This document shows positions 11,560 through 23,271 of a stretch of DNA of 27,811 nucleotides, piece by piece. The translations under genes and the position numbers were made by a program. Under the pieces are notes generated by a model. The model had not been told where the DNA came from and ran no database searches. It worked only from the letters and a program-made list of their open reading frames with translations. Each line of letters starts with the position of its first letter. Position 1 is the first letter of the stretch. Origin of the DNA: Conidiobolus incongruus B7586 (taxonomy: Eukaryota > Entomophthoromycota > Entomophthoromycetes > Entomophthorales > Conidiobolaceae); contig JNEM01015630.1 of the NCBI GenBank assembly GCA_000697335.1, forward strand, positions 1 to 27,811, given 5' to 3'.

Positions 11560-12629
11560 TTTGATCATAGGATCGCTAATCAATTACTGGTCCTTTAAAA
11601 CCTTAATCGGTTTTTATTTGGTGAGAAACGCTCTCTGTTTTCTGATGAGTGATTATGTCAGCTATTTCAAGAATATGGATAGAGTTAGCGACACGCGAAG
11701 ATAAAATTTTCAAAAATTGTTACGGTGGTCATTCATTCTGAATATTGTGAATGGGCTCGTGATTTGATCCGAAGCCAATTAGTGAAAGCATATGGAGGTA
11801 ATGCTTAGTACGATGATGAAAGTCATTGGTCCAATTCGGAACCTTTGGAGCCAAAATAGGTTTTACCCAATCATTTAGAATTTCTGTACACAAGTAATGT
11901 CGTCTTTTATATATTTGGAGATAGCTATATCATTGAAAGTTTTGGTACTTATCGCTCCTAATTAGGACAGCTCGTCAAAGTTGCCGATTCAATGGTATTC
12001 GGAACTAATTATCCATTAATACCAGAATACTCTTCGCTTTGTCAGTTGGAAGATGCATTGGCTCAAATCCTTTACTTAAAATCACTCATCGACGACCGAA
12101 ATCCAGATGGGTGGCCTCGAATTAGGATTTAACCAAATCGTAGCCACAGGCGATGGTGTTGGCAGGAATCGATCAAGCATATCAATTCACTTTACAAGGG
12201 GGCACCGGTATTGTAAAGCTGGTTGAAGCACTGTTATTCTCTCCACTACTGAATGTAATAGGACCGCAGCCCTCCCATCAAGGTTGCGCACATATTGAGT
12301 ATTCGCTCATATTCAATATTATTGCACCCACCAAGAGAGACTGGGGACATGATCTATACCATAGCGTACTACAGCACCACCAAATCATCTAACAAGAAAG
12401 TTTGAATCGGGAACATACATATGCTATCCTTAAATATATCAACTCGCCTATCGTAAGTCCGTTAAGCTATTTTAACTTACTAAATCTCCCACTTACTTTA
12501 ACCATCACGGGTGAATCTGAAGTGTATAGGGACGAAAATTTATCACAATCCATTACCAGCAATTATTCTTCTGAAGGACTCCAACACTCACCAATCATTA
12601 CGAGAAAATGTCACACATTTTTCTCATGA
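11560..12629 (+). pseudogene. decayed protein gene, family not recognised
   Basis: A 1.07-kb block stands out by its much higher GC content against flanks of near-pure AT, as expected of former coding DNA. In one frame, 12153-12629 is open for 159 codons apart from one TAA (residues begin MVLAGIDQAYQF), far longer than expected by chance. The upstream part, read in another frame, gives plausible protein between several TAA, TAG and TGA stops, with an open run from about 11964 to 12130 (reading LGQLVKVADSMVFG). Moving from one part to the other needs a frame change near 12.13 kb. Most stops could come from CAA or CAG. I recognise no domain. It ends about 200 bp from the 3' end of the convergent PPR gene. 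A working multi-intron gene is less likely, because splice signals do not bridge the breaks. Confidence 0.5.
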
Positions 12630-12837
12630 TATTACTAAATATGAAGAACAGACGACAATTTTTTATTAGAATTTATAATTTTTGATATTAAAGTATTAAA
12701 CAAAAATTATAATATTATAAAATTATAAAATATTATACATTAATACATAATTGGTTAATAAATATAATAAAAATTTAACAGAAAAAATTAATTAATTAAT
12801 TAATATTAAATTTTTATTTAATTTTTTATATAAATTT

Positions 12838-15018
12838 TTAATTTAAATTAAATTTAAATTGATTTAAATTAAATTTTAATTTTAATAATTTAAAATTTTT
12901 TATAACTTTATCTTGATTATAAAGTTTTAATAGTGATTTTAAATAAATATCAATTACTTTATAATTTACTGTTGATTGATTTATCAAGTATTGATTGAAT
13001 AATTCTTCAATTTGTTCATATTTGTCTAAGTAGTATAAACAAATAATAAGATTGTTAATAGTTTGAATTGTTGGCTTTAGTTCCGAATCCCTTAATGTTA
13101 ATTTCTCGTACCATTCCACTACGTCAGCATAGCGTGCTTGCTTCATACCGAATCCCGATATTAATTCTAAAGTTTTAAAATTATGACAAAATTCTTTTAA
13201 GTCAAGTAATTTGTAAACTTCATCCCAATGATTAGAATATAAGAGACCGAATAGCGCAGAATTGTAACATTCTGTAGTAATTTGAACTTTTTGTAAAATG
13301 ATAGGGTCTTTAAAAAATTGTTGAATTCTATATAAATTAGTATTCATACCTAAACCAAATGCTATAAGTTGAACAAATTCCAATTGACAAAAGTATTTCT
13401 CCTCCTTTAAAGCCTGATAAAATTCTTTGAGTGCTAAATCGATATCACCCAATTTGCATAGAGATTTTAGATAGATATTGAACAGGTAACTGTTGAATGG
13501 GTACTTTTTCACGACGAACAGGTCTTGGTATATGTCGATGACGTGACCCAGTCTGGAGTTTTTGAAGTAGTACTCCATCAACGGTGATAAACTCGAAACG
13601 TCCAACTTTTTAGAATTTTGCAAAATATCGCTAATCAAATTATAAGCTAAATGGGGTTTTTTATGATCGCAACATAATTTTACAATTCTGTCATAAATGG
13701 GTTTAGCTTGATCACTGCTCAAAAATAAGCATTTTGACGTTGTGAACAAATCCCAAGCTCTGTTGAAATCGTCCTTGCGGATATAGTAGTCGAGGAATGG
13801 AATGAACGTGAAGTGATTCGGTTGAATTTGAAGACGTTTTAACTCTTCAAGATGCTGATTTGCCGTGTAAATGTCGTTATTCAACAAATTGAGCTTGATT
13901 TTGGAATTGATTATGGCTAATGTGTCTTTCAAATCAATATTCAAGTTGGAGAATTGAGTCAGTAGGGTTTGTACTTGATCCGGATTCTTACAGTACGAAG
14001 CCGCCAAATTAGTCAATTTTTCTGGTGAATCTAAGATTTTTTCATTTAGTAGTAATAAATAAATTCTAGAAACGTTGTCAATATCGCCCAAAGATCCGTA
14101 CCCGTGAATCAAAGAGAGATAGTAGAAGAAGGGGATAGCGAATTGTTGAGATTTCATAGATGTTATAATATCTTCAGCGAGGTCCATCTTGCCCAGGAGG
14201 GAATAACCCCTGAGGAATTCGTAATTGATCTTGTTAACGGTCTTGAATGATAATTGAGGTTTGAGGTAATGATGATATTTTACAGCGGATCCAATTTTGG
14301 AGTAATTAAATAAATGACGAATTAAATAAGCTTGGTTTGGGGTATACAATCGGATTTTGCTTTGGATTAAACGCTCTATCAGATCAGGTAAGTACATGTG
14401 ATTTTCAGGATGCGTAGACAATTTCAAAAGTAGTGTTTGCGTTTTTTTCTTCTTCAATATCGAATAATTTTCAGTATCAAAGTATATATCGAATACCTGA
14501 CTAATGGGTACAATTTCCCACAAGCTCACCCCAATTTTTGACTGAATTCCCACCAAATAATCGAGTAATAGAATATATTGATCAGAATTCATATCTTTTG
14601 TTAATTTAGAATTGGTTAAAATATAAGGAATTAAAAATTTACAAGTTTGACTGACATTGCTATTGGGTGTTTTACTGCATGCTAAATATGATATAGTATC
14701 GAGTATTGTTTCAATACTAAATCGTTCTAAAATTGCAAAATCCCTAGTTCCTGTAGGTTTCAACCCTAATATCTCTTTAACTTGTTTATTATTAATTAAC
14801 TTTGATATAGATATATCATTGACTGATTGATATGTAGGTAACTTAGGAGCATCCGTGAATATCTTATATTTTCTAGTCAATTTAGGTGGGATAATATCCT
14901 TATCAAATTTTGTAGTAGATGCATATCTGTTAAAATGAAATATTAGGGAGTTTTTTAGGAGATCTATAATTCCGATAATTCTATATCTAGATTGTGGTAG
15001 TATGAATTGATTTATCAT
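12838..15018 (-). CDS. mitochondrial-type PPR protein
   Basis: A single uninterrupted frame of 726 codons, the longest in the window. The N-terminus (about residues 1-37) is rich in Arg, Ser, Asn and hydrophobic residues with one acidic residue, like a mitochondrial presequence. The body is all helical with degenerate pentatricopeptide-like helix pairs, for example about residues 265-295 (YEFLRGYSLLGKMDLAEDII), 297-327, 402-432, 510-540 and 648-678. Fungal PPR proteins of this size act in mitochondrial RNA processing, stability or translation; the exact target cannot be read from sequence. It has no intron, unlike the seven-exon GGPPS genes. The last 18 residues (from 709) are almost only K, L, F, N and Q, coded by AT-rich triplets that merge into the spacer, so the C-terminus may have been extended by loss of an older stop. 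The ATG at 15018 is the first in frame. Confidence 0.8.
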   Translation of the reverse strand: MINQFILPQSRYRIIGIIDLLKNSLIFHFNRYASTTKFDKDIIPPKLTRKYKIFTDAPKLPTYQSVNDISISKLINNKQVKEILGLKPTGTRDFAILERFSIETILDTISYLACSKTPNSNVSQTCKFLIPYILTNSKLTKDMNSDQYILLLDYLVGIQSKIGVSLWEIVPISQVFDIYFDTENYSILKKKKTQTLLLKLSTHPENHMYLPDLIERLIQSKIRLYTPNQAYLIRHLFNYSKIGSAVKYHHYLKPQLSFKTVNKINYEFLRGYSLLGKMDLAEDIITSMKSQQFAIPFFYYLSLIHGYGSLGDIDNVSRIYLLLLNEKILDSPEKLTNLAASYCKNPDQVQTLLTQFSNLNIDLKDTLAIINSKIKLNLLNNDIYTANQHLEELKRLQIQPNHFTFIPFLDYYIRKDDFNRAWDLFTTSKCLFLSSDQAKPIYDRIVKLCCDHKKPHLAYNLISDILQNSKKLDVSSLSPLMEYYFKNSRLGHVIDIYQDLFVVKKYPFNSYLFNIYLKSLCKLGDIDLALKEFYQALKEEKYFCQLEFVQLIAFGLGMNTNLYRIQQFFKDPIILQKVQITTECYNSALFGLLYSNHWDEVYKLLDLKEFCHNFKTLELISGFGMKQARYADVVEWYEKLTLRDSELKPTIQTINNLIICLYYLDKYEQIEELFNQYLINQSTVNYKVIDIYLKSLLKLYNQDKVIKNFKLLKLKFNLNQFKFNLN

Positions 15019-16835
15019 CTATATTAATACTGTATATAGGTTTTAATAAATAAATAATATATTAATTTTTAGAATCGATTTTTAAACTCGATTCAGTCTA
15101 TATATTTTTTTAATATGATACGTTATTAATATTATTTTAGTTAGTTATCATTTGAATATTATTAGAATATAGGGTTACATCAAAATATAGATTCGTTTGT
15201 TGAAATTGAAAATTGTGGGATTATTGAAGTTATCACAGATCAATGATTAATTCAAATTACCATTTTATTTATTAGAATTTCTCAATATATAATTAAAAAG
15301 TTAAGAAATCTATATTCAATATACCCAATTTATTCTACAATTACAATATTAGCCAATATTTGATACATATTTGGAAAAGAAAATTAACTCTGATTGATTG
15401 TTGATTCAAATATTTAAGAAAATTCATATTTAAATTCAATAATTTATAATTATTTGATTAATATTCAAAACTATATACACGATAAAACAACAATAATAAT
15501 AATAATAATAGTACAATTTCAAAGTTGATTATTAGTATATAAATTCTTATCATTTTTTTAGAATTCATGACCTCATATTTTAAACAACTATGTCATTCCT
15601 GTGTTGGTTATCTTAATTCAATATTAAATCAATTTCAAGCAAAAACCTCTAAATCAATCAATACCAGTTTCACATACTTCAATATATATATATATATTTA
15701 ATCAAATTAAAATATTATATTAAATCATTCAGATTTAAATATTGAATATAACTAAAATTTTAGTGTAGTATAGTGGATTTTTTGTAAAATTTACTTGGGA
15801 TTTTTAATGAATTTTGATTGATTAATAAATTGTTCAAATTGTCAAAATTAGTTAATAACATTTGATAGTACTTTATAGGTTCAATAATGAATACTATTTT
15901 AAAAAAATGAAATTAATATCCTATTTAAACCCTGAACTATTATTTTAATCAATATTAATTAAATAAAATTGATTGAATCAAGTTATTTTTATTATATTTA
16001 AAATTTATAAAAAAATCTATTTTATTTTTTTGAATATTGAATTGAAATTGATAAAAATTATATATTTTAAATTAGGATTTAAATTGCAAAATTAATAAGT
16101 ATATATTCTTTACTGTGGTACTGACTATTTGTGACTAGTTTCCATTTAAATCAAAATGTATTTATCGGTTATTTTTACTGGGTTTTAAATTTTAAGCATA
16201 TATAGAATTATGCTGAGTTTATACATTTAACAATCAAACTTAACTATTTTTCCACCAGGGGTGACCAAGTACCTATTCATAAAACTATGCTTTAAATAGA
16301 ATTGTAAGATAAGCCTTCATACATGATGAGTAAATAGGGATTAGTGGAATTTTCAATTGAAAATTTAATGATTCATATTAACTAAATGTATTAGGATATC
16401 AGCTCATTTTTCAATCAAGAATATATCAAGCTATATTTAAAAATAGCAATTGGAATACTTGTATATTGTAAAATTGGGTTTAGATCAAAATCTTTAGCTA
16501 ACTAGTTTTGGAATATCATCTCATACTTTTGAATTTAAAGTACAAAATATAAAAGGTTATTTAATTATTAAGGAGGTAAAAGTTAAATTTTATTAACAAA
16601 ATTTTTATTATATTTTTTTGATTAACTGATATTAAAATATATGTTATACATATACTATTTATTGATTTCCTTTAAAGTATACAATTATTATGTAATAAAG
16701 AATGAATTATAGCGAAATAAAAATTTAAAGTTCATACATATAATATTTTTGAATCTGAGTGAAATATTCGTTAAAATAATCCTAGTAATGAGAAATTGTA
16801 GTTGCAAATTATAAGGTAAATTTTAAAGAGCCGAT
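15019..16835. other. AT-rich spacer upstream of the PPR gene
   Basis: About 1.8 kb with stops in all frames and no RNA gene that I can fold. It holds a short (AAT)n microsatellite at 15492-15510 and a TA run near 15680-15695. The promoter of the PPR gene must lie at its left end, but no clear TATA box is seen there. Confidence 0.6.
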
Positions 16836-16839
16836 GTAA

Positions 16840-17227
16840 AATGTCAAAGTTACAACACTCATTTCAAACAATTAAAATGGCAAACACCTAGTATTTGGTC
16901 CTTAGGATACGAAAAGACTGATTGTTAAAACTGAGCCTAGTCTGTATAAATAGTTTGAGTCAAGATCAACTTTCAATTATAATATATATTAAATCAAAAA
17001 TTGATTAAACTTGCTAAGACTAAAAATTCAGACTAAATTATAGACTGTAGGTTGGGCAGATAAAATATGATATTGCGGATTTTAGAGCAAATCACAAAGC
17101 GCATTAAATGTTCAAGATAGTTCATGATGTGCAAGATAGATTTGCTGTATTAGTCATATTGAATGATGAACTGTCGTGGAAAGATAATGAACCGGGTAGG
17201 GTTCTCAAAATGCATCATAATAGTTAA
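16840..17227 (+). pseudogene. possible decayed gene fragment, unknown family
   Basis: A less AT-rich patch. Frame pieces look protein-like: 16840-16980 reads MSKLQHSFQTIKMANT then two stops, and 17051-17227 reads as a 58-codon stretch with one TAA, including a clean ATG frame at 17108-17227 (MFKIVHDVQDRFAVLVILND, then ELSWKDNEPGRVL). The TAA just before that ATG could be a mutated CAA. I do not recognise the protein. It may be a relic of a gene that once stood upstream of GGPPS copy 1, or coincidence. Confidence 0.3.
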
Positions 17228-17605
17228 TTTTCAAAACTTTATCTAATAAAAAGTGTAATTATATTTTCCAGACCCTGTAACATAAAGTACTGTTTATCTT
17301 TTAATTAAATCTTTAATAATCAATATTTGAATTTTAATATAACATAGACTGATTGCTCAATGTAATTTCTGTTATTGATTGTGACCAAAAAGGAGTCAAT
17401 TGTTTATCCGATAGTTAACAGGAACTCTTTTGGGTAAAATATATTCATGATATTACATTAATCAAAAGAAACTAGAAAAATTCTCAGATTTATTTGCTCA
17501 ATAATTTTAGAATTCTTGAAACATTCGCAAAAACATTACTCAAATTGATTTTATTAGTGAAAATAGTCTAATTCATTATGTAGAATTGAACAAATGGAAT
17601 TTGCA

Positions 17606-17616
17606 TATAAAAACCC
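17606..17616 (+). promoter_or_regulatory. TATA box of GGPPS copy 1
   Basis: TATAAAAACCC lies 64 nt before the proposed ATG and is followed by a CT-rich run (17625-17639), a common arrangement of fungal core promoters. GGPPS copy 2 has TATAAAAGGGG at almost the same distance from its ATG, which supports both. Confidence 0.5.
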
Positions 17617-17669
17617 ATAAATTTCCATATCTCCTCTCCAATATTACACTTTGAATTTTAATATTAAAA

Positions 17670-18877
17670 ATGCTTAATGTAACTAAAAAATTTAAATTAT
17701 TCATTCATAAAATTAATATTTTTAAATCATAAAGGAAATTTTAGAGCCCTTCACCTACACTTGCTCCAACCCTGGAAAAAATATTAGGTCTATTATTATC
17801 CATGCTTTTCAGCAATCGCTTCAGATCCCAACAGAAGCTTTGGACACGATCCTCCAAGTCATCGATATGTTACACAATGCAAGTTTGATGATTGATGATA
17901 TTCAAGATAGTTCAACAATTAGGAGAGGGCAACCTGGTATTTATTACAATACCCCAATTATCGATTCATACTTATTGTTATTTAGCTGCTCATTTAATTT
18001 TTGGAGTACCTCAAACCATTAATAGTGCCAACTTAGTCTACTTTTTAGCTTTAGAAAAGTTGGTCAAATTGAATAACCCCGAAATTGTTAAGGTATTTTC
18101 AGGTAAAATATCTAATTTACTATTCTTTCTCAGTTAATTTATTTTTTTTACTCTGTAGACGAATTAGTTAATTTGCACAAAGGACAAGGTTATGAATTAT
18201 ATTGGAGAGATAATAACAAGTGTCCAACTCAAACCGAGTATATTAAAATGATTAACTATAGTGAGTTTATTGCTTATTTTAATAGATTTAAATATTCTAA
18301 CCAATTATCTAGAAACCGGAGGTTTATTCCGATTGGCTATTAGATTGATGCAAGTTTATTCCACCAACAATATGTAATATATGCTATATAATATATATAG
18401 GATAGATCATTGATATTTTTCAATAGCGACTATGTTCCTTTAGCTAATTTAATTGGAATTCACTTTCAAATCAGAGACGATTATGTCAATTTAATATCGA
18501 CAAAGGTAGACTAACACCAGCGATTAGTATATTAAATTATTAAAATATAATAATTGATATAGTTTCAAGAAACCAAAGGCTTCTGTGAAGATTTAACCGA
18601 GGGGAAATTTTCGTTCCCAATGGTTCACCACCTTAAAAACACCGAAACTCCTAATCAAATGCTCAACATTCTAAGACAGAGAACCAGCGATGTGGATATT
18701 AAGAAACACGCAATCAAACTGATGGAATCGACTCAATCCTTCCAATACACCAGAGATTTCTTAATGCAGAAGGAAGAGGAGATAGCTCTCGAGATCGAAT
18801 CTCTAGGCGGTAACGCTATTTTGTCAGAACTCTTTAACAAGTTACAAATTGCAAATATTGAAATGGAATGCAATTAA
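17670..18877 (+). CDS. geranylgeranyl diphosphate synthase, copy 1 (7 exons)
   Basis: It joins farnesyl diphosphate with isopentenyl diphosphate to make C20 geranylgeranyl diphosphate, used for protein prenylation and other isoprenoids. Exons: 17670-17678, 17735-17936, 17986-18102, 18159-18260, 18313-18373, 18427-18505 and 18563-18877, giving 294 aa and a TAA stop. The six introns (49-57 nt) all begin GT and end AG; intron 4 has a CTAAC branch site. Motifs: GKNIR at 17-21 (IPP binding), [13 protein letters not shown] at 49-61 (first Asp-rich motif), RRGQP at 66-70, [10 protein letters not shown] at 77-86, KTGG at 144-147, FQIRDDYVN at 177-185 (second Asp-rich motif) and [14 protein letters not shown] at 196-209. 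All catalytic residues are present and the length fits fungal GGPPS (BTS1-type). The 9-nt first exon is inferred, since an in-frame stop at 17723 rules out simple extension. A paralogue lies 4.4 kb downstream. Confidence 0.9.
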
Positions 18878-19260
18878 TCACACTTTCAATTAATTCTTTT
18901 CATTTTTATTTGTATTTTTATTGAAAAACTTTATGTCATAATACTGTTAATTGTTTGAATAAACTGATCTTTGATATCAATAATGATTTTATTTACTATA
19001 AAAGGATTTGATTTATTCATATATTAAAAATAATTCAATTATTGACAGCCATATTAATTATTTTATTAATTTTCACTTTTTTCAAAATCTTAAATCTTGG
19101 ATATTGACTAAGTAATTTGCAAAATTCATTAATTGTTTTTTTCATAAGGATAGGTTTTATTTTATATAATAAAATAAAACAATTGATTTTATGATTTACG
19201 ATCTGTATGAATTGATTTGATTATTAAAATAATCCAATATATAAATATCAACAGATTGTA
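18878..19260. other. spacer downstream of GGPPS copy 1
   Basis: AT-rich 3' flank with no gene; it presumably contains the polyadenylation region of GGPPS copy 1. Confidence 0.5.
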
Positions 19261-19261
19261 T

Positions 19262-20460
19262 ATTAAAAGGGATATTTTAGCCCCTTGTACCAAGAACTGG
19301 TGAAATTCTAGAAAATTCACTTTACAAGCTATAGTTTGATAAGTTTGAAATATTTACACTATCTGACTTTCTTAAATAAACCCACTCTCTATTTCTATTA
19401 ACTTAAACTTTACTCTATCTTTTACTTACCTTTTTGGCTCTTTTACCTAATACTCTGTACCCTTTTATAGGATTTCTTCCAATGGGGAAGTCTAATCCCC
19501 GTCAATATAAACTTTTATATTAAAAATTCAAATTATTAAATATATTTTTTTTAAAAAAAGAATTTTATTTGTATTGATATTAAAATTAATAAATTTTAAT
19601 ATAATTTTAAATTAATAAAAATATAATAATTTATTTTTAAGTTTATTAAAATTTATTTTTTAATCAAAAATTTCATAAATAGAAAATTATATATATATAT
19701 TACTAGTTAAGCATTTGAGGATAAATATATATTCATCATATTCTAATTATATTATATATTTTTAACTCCATATGTTCAGTTTTCTAAAAAGGATAATCCA
19801 AAATTTCTCTGTAATATATGTATATTTGATATTTACCCATTCTAATTTGAGTATGTGGTCAATATAATCACTATAATATAATGACTAAAATTCATCTTTA
19901 TATTGAGTATTAAACCAATATTAGATTCCTAATATTAGAATATTATCAAGGTTGTCCACTTAATAACCTGTTGGAACATCTCAGATTGGTGAGAACCACT
20001 AACCAAGGCCAACTGGTGATGTGAATTGGGAACCATACCCTTCATGGGATCCACACTCTGATTCTCGTGATGATGGATGTACCTACGGGCCCATATCTGC
20101 CAATAAAAAACCATAGGTTGTTGCCAAAAATCAAAGAAGAGAAATTAGTTGGAGGCTAGACTAAGACTCAGTTTCCCAGCTGCAGTTCAACTTTACATTT
20201 TCAATAAAATCATTATTAAAAATTAATCTTTTACTAGTTCATATATCAATTTTAATAACCAAGGTTGGCCGAAATGAATCCAGGCAAACTCATCACTATT
20301 GATTCCAGTGCGGCGATGCATTCCACAGACTTGGCCATCATGCTCGCTAGGTAGCTAGTCATATATGCATCTCGGCTCTTCCGGCTTGACTCAGACGTGC
20401 TTTTCGCCTCCGGGATCAGTGAGTAGACCATTTTGAGCATTGCCAGCATAGTTGAGCATG
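19262..20460 (-). other. low-AT islands, possible broken or split minus-strand gene
   Basis: Three GC-richer patches lie between the GGPPS genes. At 20252-20449 the minus strand is open for 65 codons (starting MLAMLKMVYSLIPE); another minus frame there also reads well between two stops. At about 19945-20102 a minus frame is open for over 50 codons (QIWARRYIHHHE onward). At 19435-19505 a minus frame (LDFPIGRNPIKGYRVLGK) ends at AAG followed by GTAAGT, a consensus donor. A TTTTCTAG acceptor near 19305 would lead in phase to a short last exon (NFTSSWYKGLKYPF, stop at about 19262). These could be exons or remnants of one minus-strand gene. No domain is recognised, and chance open frames of this size are not rare in GC-richer DNA. 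Confidence 0.3.
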
Positions 20461-23210
20461 TGACAAATATATTCAGATTGAATTTTCCAAATTATATAAT
20501 CTAATTTTATATAACTACAATCACCCAAATTAAAAAATATTTTTAAAACAAAAGTTATTACTGCTTTTAAAATTAAACAAAATTTGTATATTAAATAAAT
20601 ATATAATAAAATTTTGTGATTTATAATTGAATATATTATTTATTATTAATCATTAATTTTTATATTATTTAAATTAAAATTATTAATTTTTTAATATTGT
20701 ATTTTATTAATTAATAATTCCTATTTAATTAGAATAAATTTATGAGTTTATATACTATTATTTTAATATATTTTTTCTTCAAAGTTGTAATTTTGAATTA
20801 AATATAATAATAATAATAATAATAGTGACAATAATTACCAATAAATATTGCCAATTTCCAGAATTTCCACTGGTTCTAAGAATGTATATATATTTATATA
20901 ATCAAAGATAAGATAAATTTTTACTTGCAGAATTAATACTTGGATATTATTTTACAATAATATTTCATTTTGAAAAATATAACACTAAATGTATTATCTT
21001 ATATCTACTTAATATCAATAATTTTCATCATGCATTTATTTTAAATTATCAAAATAAGTTAGAATTGAATCAAATAAATTTGAACAATAGGATAAAGCTA
21101 GAAAGATTATTGCCATACTAATTCTAGGTTGATTCAAGCTTTACTTAGTCATTAATACCAAACAATTCGTTATTGGAATAAAGATAATATTAAACTCAAA
21201 ATTTCTGCTATTTAAAGGTCTTCCAAAGTATCAAAAATGAGATTTTAAATAAGTCTAATGATATAAAGAAAAGTTCCTTAATTATAGTCCATTTGGGGTT
21301 TTGCATTAAAACTCAATTATATACTCTATAACTTTTAAGCCTAATTAAAACAAATATACAGATTAATTATCCTTATAATTATTGATATTTATAGAGATAA
21401 GCTTTGGAATCTTAAATATAATCTTTTCAAATATATATTAATAAAAAAAATTAAACAAAACTTATTTTTTTTAAAATATCAAATTAATAATTAAACAAAA
21501 GAACTAATAAATAATTTTTCAAATATATAATAATTTTAAAATAACAAAAATAAATATAATTGAATATCAATTTGTAAAACAAAAAAAATGATTCTTTTCA
21601 AGTATAAATTAATAAATATATATTGAAAAAGTGGTTCAACAACAACAAAGGAAATTTAGTATATTGAAAATATAATGCAGAGGAAGATGTGAATTAATAA
21701 TAATATTATAATATCAATATATGAATAAAGTTTATTTAAATTTTAATAATATTAATTCATAGTAAATAACATAGATAAAAAATAAATCTCGAGTAATAAT
21801 AGTGATTATTGAAAAAACAAATATAATAATAAGGTCTTAAAAAAGGGATAAAAACTATATATATTATATTAATCAAGGTTATAAAAATAAATTAAGTTTA
21901 AATTGCTTTTGTAATTTAAAATATATAAACGATCGATATAATTTATATACATAAAAAATTATATTTAAAATCCAAAAGCTAGTCTTTTAGCATAGAGGCC
22001 ACTATATAAAGTGTCAATCAATTGATAGAGTAAGTTTGGTTAAAATTAAATATATATATATATCAAGTTTGATAGAAAATAATACATCCTATATAATTTT
22101 TAATACAGCAATGATATAAAAAAATAAATCGATAATATTTGTAGTCTAATATTGACCTTATTGGTAAGTATATATCAAAATCATTAATATTCAATATATA
22201 TATATTCTATTTGATCCGTGGTTAAATTATTAAAAAATGTCAATTAAAAATGAAAATTAAGATATTAATATACTTGTTAAATGATCTAATTTTAAAAATT
22301 TAAGAATTATAAGAGTATATAATTAATTACATTAATCCGACAGTTAATTAGTGTATAAATCACTTAGTTTTTATCAAAGTATTTTGATTAATTTATATTA
22401 AGATTAAGAAATAAATTCTTTATATTAAACAATTAAATTAATTATATTGTAATTAAAATTGATCTAATTTATTATAATTAGTCATTGAAGATATTAATAA
22501 AAAGATTCTCATTACTCAATTTGATATAAAGAGATTCTATATAACAGTGGCTATAAGTTTCAAGGTATTTCAGAAATAGATAAAAGTTTATTATTATTTA
22601 ATAACTTTATTTCAAATAATGAATATTGAATTTTTGGAAAATTTAATGATTACAAATTTTTCTAATAATTAGAATATAGTCATCATTATTAGATATACAA
22701 TCTTTACATTGCTTATATGTTCATTTTTTGCCCCAATCAAAGTCAATCTATTCAACTAAATTAATATCGATATTTTAAGTTATCCTTATTATATAGTAAA
22801 TGATATTAATTTTAATTTTTTGAATTTTCTATTTATTCCCTGTAATATATATAATTAAAATTATTTGTTTTAAATAATGTATAATGAAATTCTATAAATC
22901 TAATTAATTAAAAAATATTCCAATAAATGGGTTTAAAATTCACGATTAGTGTATCAATTCATCCAATATCTAATAATGCTCTGAATTATATTTATCACTA
23001 AGTATATATTAATCTTATGAATTTTGGACAATATGATAATAAATTAAATTATTCTTATTCCTATTTAATAATATTAATCCCAAAATTATAATAAAAATAT
23101 TTTTTAAATATATAATTTTGTGTTCAAATTTCACATTTTTGAAAAATTTTTGGTTCTTGATAGATTGGATTAATAAATAGTTTTAGGATTGAATAACAAA
23201 GTAAATTGAA
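20461..23210. other. AT-rich spacer between the GGPPS copies
   Basis: About 2.75 kb of highly AT-rich DNA with no sustained frame. It contains an (AAT)n microsatellite at about 20805-20824. A small island at 20839-20875 is bounded on the minus strand by TTCTTAG and GTAATT and could be a further exon of the uncertain minus-strand gene. Nothing else is recognisable. Confidence 0.5.
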
Positions 23211-23214
23211 TAAA

Positions 23215-23225
23215 TATAAAAGGGG
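23215..23225 (+). promoter_or_regulatory. TATA box of GGPPS copy 2
   Basis: TATAAAAGGGG lies 57 nt before the proposed ATG at 23272, matching the position of the TATA box of copy 1. The rest of the promoter is unalignable by eye, so this element appears conserved or independently kept. Confidence 0.5.
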
Positions 23226-23271
23226 ATAATTTTATAATATTATATTTTCATACTGATTAATTCGAAAATTA

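Noticed and set aside
11560-12629. Idea that TAA/TAG encode Gln here, since many stops in relics fall at Gln-like positions
   Set aside because: The PPR gene and both GGPPS genes use TAA as their stop and have no in-frame TAA or TAG, so the standard code applies and these are mutated Gln or Trp codons.
15492-15510. (AAT)n microsatellite, with another at 20805-20824
   Set aside because: Such runs are common in AT-rich fungal DNA; both are short and show no link to a gene.
19270-19300. Resemblance to the start of GGPPS exon 2 (GATATTTTAGCCCC), suggesting a third GGPPS relic
   Set aside because: Only about 15 of 21 bases match and nothing downstream continues the similarity.
19484-19500. GGGGA-loop-TCCCC hairpin with a 7-nt loop, looking like a tRNA anticodon arm
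   Set aside because: There is no D arm, T arm or acceptor stem at the right spacing, and the loop lacks a purine after the would-be anticodon.
19290-20880. Imperfect inverted pair (AGAACTGGTGAAATTCTAG near 19293, and its partner near 20855-20880) as possible transposon ends
   Set aside because: Only about 21 of 27 bases match, there is no target duplication, and no transposase is seen between them.
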